The notes beneath the pieces are model-generated. The model ran no database searches, had not been told where the DNA came from, and saw only the letters and a list, made by a program, of their open reading frames with translations. Of a stretch of 53,487 bases of DNA, positions 9,164 through 18,920 are shown one piece after another (the stretch's first letter is position 1; each line of letters starts with the position of its first letter). This stretch comes from an uncultured Flavobacteriales bacterium (GTDB lineage Bacteria > Bacteroidota > Bacteroidia > Flavobacteriales_D > Sanyastnellaceae): the NCBI GenBank assembly GCA_943787435.1, contig CALSMK010000018.1, forward strand, positions 1 to 53,487, in the 5' to 3' direction. A program made the translations under genes and the position numbers.

Positions 9164-10858
9164 ATGCGCCATCTTCATTTGATTCTGTGTTTTGCGGTTG
9201 CGACGTGCTTGTCTGTTCAGACAACTGCCCATGGGCAAACCGAGATGCGGCCATGCCCCGATGAACTGATTTCACTGGGATATGAGTCCATTGAGCTTCC
9301 TTCACTCGATGTGGAGCAGGCATGGGACAGGGCCGAACGCGAGGCAGCCGTTTATGGGAAAGCACCTTTATGGGGTGGTTCAGGGCCAATCCGAAGACTT
9401 GAGCCCAGATGTAGATGCGGAGGTATACGCCATTGGTGTTCATGTGAACTTTCGCCATGGGGGTCGCATTGCATTTTGATGAATTCCACTTGCCAGCCGG
9501 AGCAGAACTTTGGGTGACCGATGCAGATGGCCTGTGGCAAGAAGGCCCTTACGACTTCAGGGACAACAACGAACACGGTCGGATGGCAACTGGTGATGTC
9601 CCCGGAGAATGGGCAGTCTTGCGATTGAAGGTTCCCGCCGGCTTGGCGCAGGACGTTCGCCTGCACATCGAAGGCGCAGCGGCATTGTTCAGAGACGCCG
9701 ATGGTGCGCGGGGTGGAAGCCAGCCTTGTCATGTGGATGTGGCCTGCCCAGAAATTCAAGGATGGGAATGCCAGAGGGATGCCACCGTTCGTTTGAGCAT
9801 CATTGAGAATGGGGGGTCGTATTTGTGCTCCGGCGCCATGGTGAACACCACGGCATTGGATTGTCGCCGATACATGTTGACCGCGCTGCACTGCGCCAGT
9901 GAAGTCACGGACGAAGAGTTCACGCTGTTCAAGGTGTATTTCAATTACGAAAGGCCCGAGTGCGGTGACGGAAACGGTTTGCTCAATCGCCGAAGAACGG
10001 GGGTTCTCCGATTGGCCGATTCCGACGACATCCAAGGCAGCAACTTTCAAGGGTCTGATTTTTTGTTGGTCGAGATCGAGGACGCAATTCCCACAAGCTG
10101 GCCCGTCTACTATGCGGGTTGGGACGCGAGTGGCAGTGGTTCGGGAGCAGGAGTAGGCATTCATCATCCGTCGGGAGACACGAAGAAAATCAGCACGTTT
10201 ACCCAAAACACGTCCAGCGTCAGTCTGGGGGCATTTGGCTCCCACTGGAGGGTCAGTTGGGTCGACACAGAAACCGATCACGGGGTCACAGAACCAGGCT
10301 CGTCGGGCTCTCATCTGTTCAATGAGGAAGGGCTCTCCATCGGAACCCTCTCTGCAGGATTGTCTTCATGCTCCAATGGAGGTCTGGGGCCAGGCACAGG
10401 GCCAGACGAAGACGATTACTATGGGAAGATGAGTTACCACTGGGACGACAACCCCAATCCATCTGATGAGAAACTCGAGCTCTGGTTGGATCCTGTGGGC
10501 AGCGGACAAACGATTCTGCATGGAGCCTATCCAGATATGGATGCAGCCGTCCCTTGTGGACCGGCTCAAGCTTGCGAGGAGATTGCCGATGTGGCTCAGT
10601 TGGCCATTGGAACAGGGACTGAGGATCGCACCCGAACCCGGCGCACGACCAAATCCACGTGAGGCTGGCCCTTCCGCGATTGGACGTCGGCCTCAACCAT
10701 GGTGGTGCGAGATGCGATGGGCCGTATGCTTCTGCCAAGTGTCCATGTGGGGGGGAGCCATGACCTTGGATGCCAGAAACTGGCCTCGCGGCGTGATTTA
10801 CCTCACGCTCTCCTCAGCAGATGGAGCTCAAGTCACCCGTCGGGTGGTGTTGGATTAA
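9164..10858 (+). CDS. Secreted trypsin-like serine protease with T9SS type A sorting domain, frameshifted
   Basis: An extracellular endopeptidase related to lysyl endopeptidase-type S1 proteases. The start MRHLHLILCFAVATCLSVQ is a signal peptide. After an N-terminal pro-domain (HFDEFHLPAGAELWVTDADG) the catalytic triad is visible: His in MLTALHCAS (codon 9889-9891), Asp in GSDFLLVEIED (10057-10059) and Ser in TEPGSSGSHLFN (10303-10305). The C-terminus, in another frame, is a Por secretion tail: VVRDAMGRML ... LDARNWPRGVIYLTL ... VTRRVVLD, stop 10856-10858. Frames change near 9355, 9465 and between 10590 and 10800. All functional parts remain, about 560 residues, so I treat it as one intact gene with sequence errors. 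Substrate specificity is not provable here. Confidence 0.85.
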
Positions 10859-10863
10859 ACCGG

Positions 10864-13006
10864 TTACCGGACCCAAATCAGGTCGGTCAATTCGACACGG
10901 GTTCTGAACTCGCCAAAGGCCACCGTGGCTCGCTTGCCTTTGATCTCGAGAACCTCACCGCGCTGTCGTCCCTCCTTGAGGCGAACCGTGCTGCCGACGT
11001 TGATTCGGTCCACGTGTTGCTTGGTCCGGCTGTTTTTTCTTTTGCCCGCTCGGGCCGCCTTTTTTTGAGCAGCGGCTTCTGCCTTTTCCGCCATTTTGGT
11101 GGCCTCGACAGACAGGTATTTTCGGATGTCTTCGATGCAGGGCTTTGTTGCCCTGTCCGGCCTTGAACCGGTCGATGAACTGCTGCAGCTTTCTTCCCCT
11201 TCACCAGGGCTGAATTCTGTTCTTGTCCCACTCTGCTGCACCGATTCTTGCCTCTCGTCGAGTCGCTCTGATTTGCGGGCGTATTCGCGTCGCATTTCCT
11301 CGGCCTCATGCTCGGCTTTGAGCTGTCGGTCGTTCAGCTCGCGCATGGCGAGATCTTTTCTTTTGAAGGCTGGCGATCAGGCCGTCGAGCTTGACTTTTT
11401 TGGGGTCCAGTTTCTCTTTGGCTCGATCCAGAAGCCCCCGTTCAATTCCATTCAGTTCGGCCACTTCAAAGTGAAGGAGCTTCCCGGTTGCCCCAGGTCC
11501 AACTTGTAGGTAGGAGAGAGGGTCTCGCCGTCAAACAGCATGCTGCCGTTGATGGCTTGTGCCATGTGCGTTGCCCGGGTTTTGATGTTGGCGTAATGGG
11601 TGGTGATCACGCCAAAAGAGCGCTTGGCATAGAGCTCTTCGAAAAAGACCTCGGCCAAAGCTCCACCCAATTCAGGGTCGCTTCCTGTTCCGAATTCATC
11701 GAGAAGCAAAAGCGTGTTTTGTCCGGCGCTGGACAAAAAGCCCTTCATTCTTTTGAGCCTGATAGCTGTAGGTGGAGAGTTGATTCTCGATGCTCTGGTT
11801 GTCACCGATGTCGGTCAAGATTTGCTTGAACAGGCCAAAAGCGCTGTTCGGGTGCACAGGCACCAAAAGGCCACTTTGCACCATGCTCTGAATGCAGTCC
11901 GACCATTTTGAGGGCGATGGACTTTCCCCCGGCATTGGGCCCGCTGATGACCAGCATGCGCCGCTCTTTGTGCAAGGTCAAATTTTGGGGCTCCACCGCG
12001 ATGTTTTTGCCTCGGTTGGCCAGCAAAAGCAACGGGTGGAAGGCCTTCAGTGAGTTCGATTCTCAAGTCCTTCACCAGGTGAGGCTTGATGGCGTCCATG
12101 TCCAGGGCCAGCTTGACTTTGGCTTGAATGAAGTCCAATCGGACCAAAAGCCGCTGCTGGGCCTTGATCAATGGGGTGTGTTTGCGGATGCGCTGCGTGA
12201 GGGCCCGGAGGATCCGAACAATCTCTTTGCGCTCATCGTCCCGCAGCATCTCCAACTCGTGGTTGACTTGATGGCAATCTGCGGGTTCGATGAAGGTCAC
12301 CGAGCCGGTTTTGGATGTGCCCAATGCACTTCCCCTCACCTTCCTTTTGTGGGTGCTGGCAATGGCCAAAACCCGCCGGTCATTCAAATAGCCTTCTTGG
12401 GTGTCGGCCAACCAGTTTTGCTTGGCAGCAATTGCGCAATGCTTTGTCGAACAGTCGATTGACCTGTCTTCGGCCTGTTTGTAGATCAATTCGGATGCGG
12501 CCCAAAGCCGGAGACGCTGCACTTCTTACCCCTCCTTTGGGGTCAAATACGGCTTCAATTTCCTTGACGATTTCTACATTCTCTTGAATGGTCCCCAGCA
12601 TTCCGCACAGGCGAGGGAAAGCCCGTTCTCTTCCCGACAGTGATGCGACAATGTCATTGACCAACCTGGTGCACTGAAGCAGCCGCATGAAACCCGCTTC
12701 TGTGAGCGCCGATCCCGATACTTCCAAGAGTTTGATTTCTCCCTTGATTTCTTCAAATACCAGGGAGGGGAAGGTGTATCCCTCGACCCGAATTCTTCGC
12801 AATTCATCCGTGGACTCCAAGGCGTCCAGCACAGTGGGTCTGTGAGACGAGGGCGTCAACAGAAGTGCACGCGCCTTGGCGGAGTCTGTCTTGCAATGGC
12901 CTTCAAGCAGCTCTCGAATGTCATTGAATCCCAGGTCTTCCATGGACTGAGCGTCAAAGTCCACATGGCCTTTGATTGCAGTGCTGGATGCTTTAGAGAT
13001 GGCCAT
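10864..13006 (-). CDS. mutS2: MutS2 family DNA-binding ATPase, frameshifted
   Basis: MutS2 binds branched DNA or stalled ribosomes and, unlike MutS, is not in mismatch repair. The start MAISKASSTAIKGHVDFDAQ is followed by SMEDLGFNDIRELLEGHCKT, typical for the family. Then come SVTFIEPADCHQVNHELEML, the Walker A motif ISGPNAGGKSIAL, Walker B TLLLLDEFGTGSDPELGG with GALAEV, and VITTHYANIK. A coiled region follows (ELNGIERGLLDRAKEKLDP) and a KOW-like end (INVGSTVRLKEGRQRGEVLE). At least seven frame changes occur between 12450 and 11150. Corrected length is about 715 residues. No C-terminal Smr nuclease domain is seen before the stop, unlike the 785-residue B. subtilis protein. The start overlaps the miaA stop by 14 bp. 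Confidence 0.88.
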
Positions 13007-13976
13007 TTCTCACGAATTGAATGGCGAGGTCCACACCGGATTGTGGCTGTCGTGCATCCACCCAGTGGACGTCGGGACGGCGGTGAAACCACGTCAACTG
13101 GCGTCTGGCGAATTGACGTGTGGTCTCTTGAATTTTGCGGATAGCGGTGTCCATGTCGGTCTTGCCTTCGAGCAAGTCAAACAACGGAGGGTACCCTACG
13201 GTTTTCAAAGCGTTCAATTCTCTGTGCGGAATCACCTGCTCGGCCTCTTTGAGCCACCCTTGATCCAGCATGGTGTGCACACGTCTGTTGATTCGGTCGT
13301 GCAAGAATTCTCTCGGGGCGCCAATGCCGATGGTCAGAGTGTCCCATGGTCGCCGCTCATGACGTGCCCAGCCCCCAGGATGAACCTTGAGCTGAGATTC
13401 CTGGGTTTGCCGAAAGGTGCTGTACGGTTGTCCGGAGCAACGGCAGACTTCCAATGCACGAATCACCCTGTGAGGATTCGAGGTGTCTACCGCGGCATGG
13501 TGCTTGGGGTCTTTGAGTTTGAGTTCAGCAAGCAGAGGGGCCAAACCTTCATTCTCAAACACCGAATTCAATTCTGCTCGGACTTCCGGGTTGGAAGGAA
13601 TCTCGTCCAATCCGGCATGAACTGCCTGAACGTAGAGGCCGCTACCTCCTGCCATCACGGCGACGGGAGGCTGTGTTTGTTCGATGCGCTCTTTAAAATA
13701 TCCTTGGAGCCATCGCGCAGCATCGCCTTCAAATTGACCCGAGCTGTAATCCTGATGGATGGAGAGGAAGTCCACAAAATGATGGGGCGCCATGGCCCGC
13801 TCCTCAGCGGTAGGTTGCGCTGTCCCAACGGGGATTTCGCGATAGAATTGACGGCTGTCTGAAGACAGGATCTCCGCATTCAGCGCGCAGGCGATTTCAA
13901 TGGCGAGGCTGGTCTTGCCAATGGCCGTTGGTCCCACCACGGTGATGAGCAATGGGCCGCTGGCCCGAGCGATCAT
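12993..13976 (-). CDS. miaA: tRNA dimethylallyltransferase
   Basis: MiaA adds a dimethylallyl group to N6 of adenosine 37 in tRNAs reading UNN codons. The protein (327 residues) starts MIARASGPLLITVVGPTAIGKT with the P-loop, then SSDSRQFYREIPVGTAQPT (substrate-binding aspartate region), HHFVDFLSIHQDYS, MAGGSGLYVQAVHAG, NPHRVIRALEV and QFARRQLTWFHR, all conserved. I choose ATG 13976; an in-frame TTG at 13994 would overlap the upstream stop (TTGA) and is the alternative. It is the middle gene of a tight minus-strand unit with the PRiA4b-like gene before it and mutS2 after it. Confidence 0.95.
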   Translation of the reverse strand: MIARASGPLLITVVGPTAIGKTSLAIEIACALNAEILSSDSRQFYREIPVGTAQPTAEERAMAPHHFVDFLSIHQDYSSGQFEGDAARWLQGYFKERIEQTQPPVAVMAGGSGLYVQAVHAGLDEIPSNPEVRAELNSVFENEGLAPLLAELKLKDPKHHAAVDTSNPHRVIRALEVCRCSGQPYSTFRQTQESQLKVHPGGWARHERRPWDTLTIGIGAPREFLHDRINRRVHTMLDQGWLKEAEQVIPHRELNALKTVGYPPLFDLLEGKTDMDTAIRKIQETTRQFARRQLTWFHRRPDVHWVDARQPQSGVDLAIQFVRNGHL

Positions 13977-13990
13977 GGTCGAAGGCTTGG

Positions 13991-14575
13991 TCAATAGGAG
14001 GCGTCGTCCAAATCGTCCAGAGAGGTGAAGCTGGGGCCGTTGTCCTCCTCGTCTTCTTCGTCTGCCAAATAGGCATCCAGCTCAGGGTCTCCAGTTTTCA
14101 AGGGGCCTGAATCTTCCTCTTCGGCTGGCGCGGACACTGGGTCGTCGCCAAAGTCGACTTCTTTGCTGAACTGATCAGGTGCGGTTCCAAACTCCTGCGC
14201 TAGCATCGGGTATTCTGGACTTTCGCCTTCTTCCAACCCAATGATTTCGACATAGAAGCACCACATCCTCAGGAAGTCGTAGACGTAAACCATGCGGTCA
14301 TTGGCCAGAGAAGCCATTTCCTCCAAAGGCGTCGTGCGCATGGAAGGGAAGGGGTTGCCGGCGTCGTCGGTCCCCATGTCCATAAGGGGGATTTCTCGTC
14401 CTCGTCCCCAGTCTTCATCGGACTGGAAAAATGAGGCCATTTCGCCTTCGGCAAAATCAAACGCAGCAAGAATGCCACGGTGTAAATCCTCGAGTGGGGC
14501 TGTGCGGCCGATGACGATGTCTCGAAAGACGTCTTCTTCGATGTCGACAATGACGCGGAGTCGTATGAGGTTCAT
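13991..14575 (-). CDS. PRiA4b ORF-3-like / IS1096 TnpR-like family protein
   Basis: A 194-residue acidic protein. Residues 1-110 match the plasmid pRiA4b ORF-3-like fold: IRLRVIVDIEEDVFRDIVIG, LEDLHRGILAAFDF, SFFQSDEDWGRGREIPL, MVYVYDFLRMWCFYVEII. The C-terminal 70 residues are very acidic and low complexity (ADEEDEEDNGP). Despite the family name derived from a mobile element passenger, it sits just before miaA in a housekeeping unit and there is no transposon here. Function unknown. Confidence 0.8.
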   Translation of the reverse strand: MNLIRLRVIVDIEEDVFRDIVIGRTAPLEDLHRGILAAFDFAEGEMASFFQSDEDWGRGREIPLMDMGTDDAGNPFPSMRTTPLEEMASLANDRMVYVYDFLRMWCFYVEIIGLEEGESPEYPMLAQEFGTAPDQFSKEVDFGDDPVSAPAEEEDSGPLKTGDPELDAYLADEEDEEDNGPSFTSLDDLDDASY

Positions 14576-14684
14576 GACAGAATGATCGGGTCAGGATCTC
14601 GGGTAAAATTAAGCCATCTATGCGGCGCACACGTTAGTTTCGCACCTCGCCCGATGATTGGGTGAGATATTGCAAAGCCCGTCC

Positions 14685-15227
14685 ATGAATTTTCCGCTTG
14701 ACACCCGCGTTCTGAAGTTTGGATTGACAGCCAGCGCCATCGCATATGCCGTAAAGCTGTTCCTCTCCGGTCACACTGGCAGCGGCGTTGGCATGGTCAT
14801 TTTGGCCATCTTGATTGGTTTGACCGCATTGCGCAGCATTCGCATGGTCTTGGTGGCCATTCGCATTCAACAGCAGAAAATGGACAAGGCCCGCAAGTTG
14901 TTGGCGGGCATTAACCCAGAGCATTTGTGGCCCAAAAACCGAGGGCAGTACTGGTTTCTCCAGGGCAACTTGGTGTTGGAAAGCAGCCTTGCTGAAGCCG
15001 AAAAGGCCTTTCGCAAAGCCTTAGAAGTAGGGCTGAAGCGCGACGAGGAGAAAGCAGCAGTGATGCTCAATTTGGCAGCCATTCAAGGCACCAAGGGCAG
15101 AAAAAAGGAGGCCAAAGCCCTGTTGGTTCGGGCCAAGAGGTTGGACAAAAAAGGCATGTTGAAAGCCGACATTCGCACCATCGAGCAGGGCATCAACAAC
15201 CCGCAGACGGTGATGCGCCGCCGCTGA
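14685..15227 (+). CDS. Small membrane protein with TPR-like tail
   Basis: A 180-residue protein. Two hydrophobic helices lie near the N-terminus (KFGLTASAIAYAVKLFL and GVGMVILAILIGLTAL), followed by a soluble tail with two TPR-like units (YWFLQGNLVLESS ... EAEKAFRKALEVGLKRDEE and AVMLNLAAIQGTKGRKKEA). Very basic C-terminus. The ATG at 14685 is chosen; a GTG-type start about nine codons upstream would add residues of no obvious value. It is divergent from the PRiA4b-like gene and its 3' end is 4 bp from the convergent E1 gene. I do not recognise a specific family. Confidence 0.65.
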   Translation: MNFPLDTRVLKFGLTASAIAYAVKLFLSGHTGSGVGMVILAILIGLTALRSIRMVLVAIRIQQQKMDKARKLLAGINPEHLWPKNRGQYWFLQGNLVLESSLAEAEKAFRKALEVGLKRDEEKAAVMLNLAAIQGTKGRKKEAKALLVRAKRLDKKGMLKADIRTIEQGINNPQTVMRRR

Positions 15228-15231
15228 AGAT

Positions 15232-17250
15232 TCAGTAGCCGAGCAGGGCGTCCATCGCTTCGGTCAATTCCGATTTGGCGAGGTAAGCGTTTTCCAAGTT
15301 TGCAGCGAAAGGCACAGGTGTGTCCAGTGATGCCACCCTTTGAACAGGCGCATCGAGGTGCTCGAAGCAGTGCTCAGAAATTCGTGCGGCGAGCTCGCCA
15401 CCAATGCCTCCTGTGAGGTTGTCTTCATGAAGTACAATGACCCGGCCAGTGGCCTTCGAATGGGTGTAGACAGCGTCCCAATCGAGAGGGGCCAGGGTTC
15501 TGAGGTCCAAAACCCCAATTTCGGTTCCTGATTCTTCGCGACGTCGATCGGCTTCCTCTAAGGCCCAATGCACCCCCATTCCATAGGTGATGATGACGGC
15601 GTCTTGGGCAGTGCCGATGAGCCTGGCCTCGCCAAATGGAAGGCTGTAGTCATTGGTGGGGACTTGGCCAGACAAGCTTCTGTAGAGGGCCTTGTGCTCG
15701 AAGAAGAGAACCGGGTTTGGCATGTCAATGGCCCTGGCCAACAATCCTTTGGCATCCTCCGGAAATGCGGGGTAGGCCAACATGAGCCCTGGGACATGGA
15801 AGAACCACGCCTCATTGCTTTGGCTGTGGAACGGACCTGCCGCTACACCTGCACCGGTGGGCATGCGAACCACCACATCGGCATTTTGACCCCACCTCCA
15901 ATGCAGCTTGGCCAAATTGTTGACGATTTGGTTGAATCCACAGGTCACAAAATCGGCGAACTGCATTTCCACCATGGCCTTGGCTCCGGCAATGGACAGC
16001 CCCAATCCGGTTCCCACGATGGCGCTTTCGCACAATGGAGTGTTTCGCACCCGGTGCGCGCCGAATTGGTCAGCAAACCCATCGGTGACCTTGAATACGC
16101 CTCCGTATTTTCCGATGTCTTGTCCCATCAAAACCAACTCGGGGTGGCGTTGCATGGATTGGTTCAGTCCTTCAGAAATCGCATCGATCATGCGCAACTC
16201 TTGGGTCTCAGACTGTGCAGGCCTCAATGCGACTTCGTGGTCTTTGAAGAGCCTGGCCACTTCTGCCTCTCTGTCGGCCGTCACATCGGGTTCGGCTTCG
16301 GCTTCCTTCAGTGCGGCAACAATGTTGGCTTTGTGTCGCGATTTCCGCTCTTCAAGTTCTTTTTCGTTCAAATGGCCGGCTTCCATCAAGAAGTCGATAA
16401 ACCGATCCACAGGGTCGTTTTTTTCCCAAGCTTCAATCAAGCCTTCGGGGTAGTATTTCGTTCCGCTGGCTTCCTCGTGCCCCCTTCTCCGAAAGGTGTC
16501 GAATTCCAGAAGGATGGGACGGGGGTTTTCGCGAACGGAAGCCGCCATTTTGGAGACGGTTTCGTACACCTCTAAAATGTCGTTGCCCGTGACCCTTAAA
16601 GCGTCATCCAGGGGGATGCCATACCCGGCGGCTTTGTCAATGAATTGGGCGCAACGGAATTGCTCGCTGCTTGGGGTCGACAGCCCCCAATGGTTGCTCT
16701 CGATGCAGAAAATCACAGGCAACTGCCAGACCGAAGCCACATTCAAGGCCTCATGAAAGTCGCCTTCGCTGGTGGCGCCATCTCCTGTGAATACCAGGGT
16801 GGCTTTGCCCGACTCTCGAATCTTACTCGCCAAGGCAATGCCATCTGCAATGCCCAACTGGGGACCGAGGTGACTGATCATCCCCACAATGTGATGGGGC
16901 ATGCTGCCGAAATGAAAACTGCGATCGTGGCCCTGGGTAAAGCCAGAGGCCTTGCCTTGGAATTGGGCAAACAACTTGGTCAGTCCAATGCCGCGGGTGG
17001 TGAATACGCCGAGGTTTCGGTGCATGGGCAGAATGAACTCATCGTCCATCAACGCCGCTGTGCAGCCCACCGAGATGGCTTCTTGACCCATGCCAGAGAA
17101 CCACTTGCTGATTCTGCCCTGGCGGAGCAGACTCAACATTTTCTCTTCGATGAGCCGAGGCAAGAGCAGGTGGTCGAGCAATTCGAGCATGCGTTCCGAA
17201 GACAAGCCTCGGTCGGTGATCTGGAGCTGGGGAACGTCGGGGTTCGACAT
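15232..17250 (-). CDS. Fused 2-oxoacid dehydrogenase E1 (alpha and beta in one chain), branched-chain type
   Basis: The E1 component decarboxylates a 2-oxoacid with thiamine diphosphate and passes the acyl group to E2. At 672 residues, the protein is an alpha-beta fusion: residues about 20-330 are the alpha part with the ThDP motif TGDGATSEGDFHEALN and the phosphorylation-loop-like FDTFRRRGHEEASG; residues about 345-672 are the beta part with QDIGKYGGVFKVTDG, NTPLCESAIVGTGLGLS, QFADFVTCGFNQIVN and VLHEDNLTGGIGGE. Fusions of this kind are common in Bacteroidota and usually annotated as 2-oxoisovalerate dehydrogenase. No E2 or E3 gene is adjacent. Substrate (branched-chain versus pyruvate) cannot be fixed from sequence. 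Confidence 0.9.
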   Translation of the reverse strand: MSNPDVPQLQITDRGLSSERMLELLDHLLLPRLIEEKMLSLLRQGRISKWFSGMGQEAISVGCTAALMDDEFILPMHRNLGVFTTRGIGLTKLFAQFQGKASGFTQGHDRSFHFGSMPHHIVGMISHLGPQLGIADGIALASKIRESGKATLVFTGDGATSEGDFHEALNVASVWQLPVIFCIESNHWGLSTPSSEQFRCAQFIDKAAGYGIPLDDALRVTGNDILEVYETVSKMAASVRENPRPILLEFDTFRRRGHEEASGTKYYPEGLIEAWEKNDPVDRFIDFLMEAGHLNEKELEERKSRHKANIVAALKEAEAEPDVTADREAEVARLFKDHEVALRPAQSETQELRMIDAISEGLNQSMQRHPELVLMGQDIGKYGGVFKVTDGFADQFGAHRVRNTPLCESAIVGTGLGLSIAGAKAMVEMQFADFVTCGFNQIVNNLAKLHWRWGQNADVVVRMPTGAGVAAGPFHSQSNEAWFFHVPGLMLAYPAFPEDAKGLLARAIDMPNPVLFFEHKALYRSLSGQVPTNDYSLPFGEARLIGTAQDAVIITYGMGVHWALEEADRRREESGTEIGVLDLRTLAPLDWDAVYTHSKATGRVIVLHEDNLTGGIGGELAARISEHCFEHLDAPVQRVASLDTPVPFAANLENAYLAKSELTEAMDALLGY

Positions 17251-17315
17251 GTGTCAAATCTACTCTGTGCCCAAGCCCGTGAAGCAGGGGGTCTCGGTGT
17301 AATTTGCCCGTGGAA

Positions 17316-18920
17316 ATGAACAACGCCAAGAAATCCCCTTCCAGAGTCCCGGAAAACCGATCTGTGATGCTGCGCTTGCCGGCCAAGGATGCCATGGATC
17401 CCGTGGCCATTGAGCGGGCTTTGAAGCAGCAGGTTGATCAGGTGGACGATTGGGTGGTGCTCCGTCGGAGTTTAGATGCCCGGCGACATCCGGCAGTCAT
17501 GGAACTCAAGGTGGGACTTGACATGACCGAGTTGCCTGTGGTTCATGGGAATTGGCAGTCGGTGGAAGGGGCTCCCGTTGTGGCCATTGTGGGTGCGGGG
17601 CCTGCAGGGTTGTATTGTGCACTGCGCCTCATTGAGCGCGGAATTCGGCCCATTGTGTTGGAGCGGGGCAAGAGCGTGAAAGAACGCAGAAGGGACTTGG
17701 TGTCTTTGGTTCGACAAGGCACAGTTGATCCCGAGTCCAATTACTGTTTTGGAGAAGGTGGTGCAGGAACGTACTCCGATGGAAAGCTATACACCCGTGC
17801 CAAAAAGCGCGGTTCATGGTATGCCGCCTTGGGATGGTTGGTTGAACACGGAGCCCACCCTGATATTTTGGTGGACACCCACCCTCACATTGGAACCAAC
17901 AAGCTTCCCGGCATCATTGAAGCGATGCGGAAGACCATCGTGAAATGTGGAGGAAGCGTTCGGTTTGGAACCCGTGTGGATGGCCTAATTCGAGAAGATT
18001 CTGGAGCCGTTGGAGGGGTGCTCACTTCCGATGGGGAAATCCGGAGTCAAGCCGTGGTGTTGGCCACAGGGCATGGGGCAAGAGACGTGTTTCAATGGAT
18101 GGATGACCAAGGTTTTCCAGTGGAGCGCAAACCCTTTGCATTGGGGGTTCGGGTGGAGCACCCACAAACCTGGGTCAACCAAAGGCAGTATCGGCTCAAG
18201 GCGCATCAAAGGGCCTCAGAATTGACATTGCCCCCGGCGTCTTACTCGCTGGTCACCCAAGTCGAAGGTGGTGGGGTGTTTTCGTTTTGCATGTGCCCAG
18301 GCGGAGTCATCGCCCCATGCGCCACGGAGAATGGAGAAATCGTCACCAATGGTTGGAGCCCTTCAAAAAGGAACAACCGCTGGGCCAACAGTGGATTGGT
18401 GACCACAGTCACCGAAGAAGATTTGGACCGAGCGGGTTTTTCGGGGCCACTCGGTGCGTTGGAATTTCAGCGTCACGTTGAACAGCTCTGCCACGCGGCA
18501 GGCGGCGGCGGTCAAGTTGCACCGGCTCAGAGGTTGCAAGATTTTGTCCAGCGCAGGCCTTCAAAGACGTTGCCAGATTGTAGTTATCTCGCTGGTTTGA
18601 AGTCTGTTGACCTCACTCAGGTTCTTCCTGACTTCATTGTGAATCGTCTCATAGCAGGCCTGCAAGATTTTGAACGAAAAATGCCGGGGTACATCCATTC
18701 TGATGCCATTGTTGTGGCACCAGAAAGCCGAACATCGAGTCCAGTTCGGATGCCTCGGGACCCAAAAACGTGCGTCATGCCAGGCGTTCCTGGACTGTAT
18801 CCATGCGGTGAAGGCGCTGGCTATGCCGGCGGCATTTTGTCGGCTGCCATGGATGGCATGAAAGTGGCCGAAGCCCTTTCACTGGACCATGGCCTCCTCA
18901 GTTCTGTTGGGTCAGAATGA
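17316..18920 (+). CDS. FAD-dependent oxidoreductase, COG2509-like
   Basis: A 534-residue flavoprotein. Residues 1-75 are a small ferredoxin-like N-terminal domain (VMLRLPAKDAMDPVAIERAL). The FAD dinucleotide-binding motif is VVAIVGAGPAGLYCALRLIE, then FGEGGAGTYSDGKLYTRAKK, AVVLATGHGARDVF, and the C-terminal FAD site GLYPCGEGAGYAGGI. This matches the family of uncharacterised FAD-dependent dehydrogenases (COG2509), whose substrate is not known. ATG 17316 is preferred; TTG 17304 and GTG 17310 are in frame. Divergent from E1 with about 65 bp between starts. Its 3' end overlaps the next, convergent gene by 23 bp. Confidence 0.88.
   Translation: MNNAKKSPSRVPENRSVMLRLPAKDAMDPVAIERALKQQVDQVDDWVVLRRSLDARRHPAVMELKVGLDMTELPVVHGNWQSVEGAPVVAIVGAGPAGLYCALRLIERGIRPIVLERGKSVKERRRDLVSLVRQGTVDPESNYCFGEGGAGTYSDGKLYTRAKKRGSWYAALGWLVEHGAHPDILVDTHPHIGTNKLPGIIEAMRKTIVKCGGSVRFGTRVDGLIREDSGAVGGVLTSDGEIRSQAVVLATGHGARDVFQWMDDQGFPVERKPFALGVRVEHPQTWVNQRQYRLKAHQRASELTLPPASYSLVTQVEGGGVFSFCMCPGGVIAPCATENGEIVTNGWSPSKRNNRWANSGLVTTVTEEDLDRAGFSGPLGALEFQRHVEQLCHAAGGGGQVAPAQRLQDFVQRRPSKTLPDCSYLAGLKSVDLTQVLPDFIVNRLIAGLQDFERKMPGYIHSDAIVVAPESRTSSPVRMPRDPKTCVMPGVPGLYPCGEGAGYAGGILSAAMDGMKVAEALSLDHGLLSSVGSE

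Noticed and set aside
13991-14575. Mobile element because of the IS1096/pRiA4b family name
   Set aside because: No transposase, inverted repeats or target duplication are visible, and the gene is tightly packed with miaA.
17255-17262. TAGATTTG on the minus strand, a perfect -7 box ahead of the E1 gene
   Set aside because: It lies only 4 bp before the ATG, which would make a leaderless mRNA, and no TTG box is at the right distance; likely chance.
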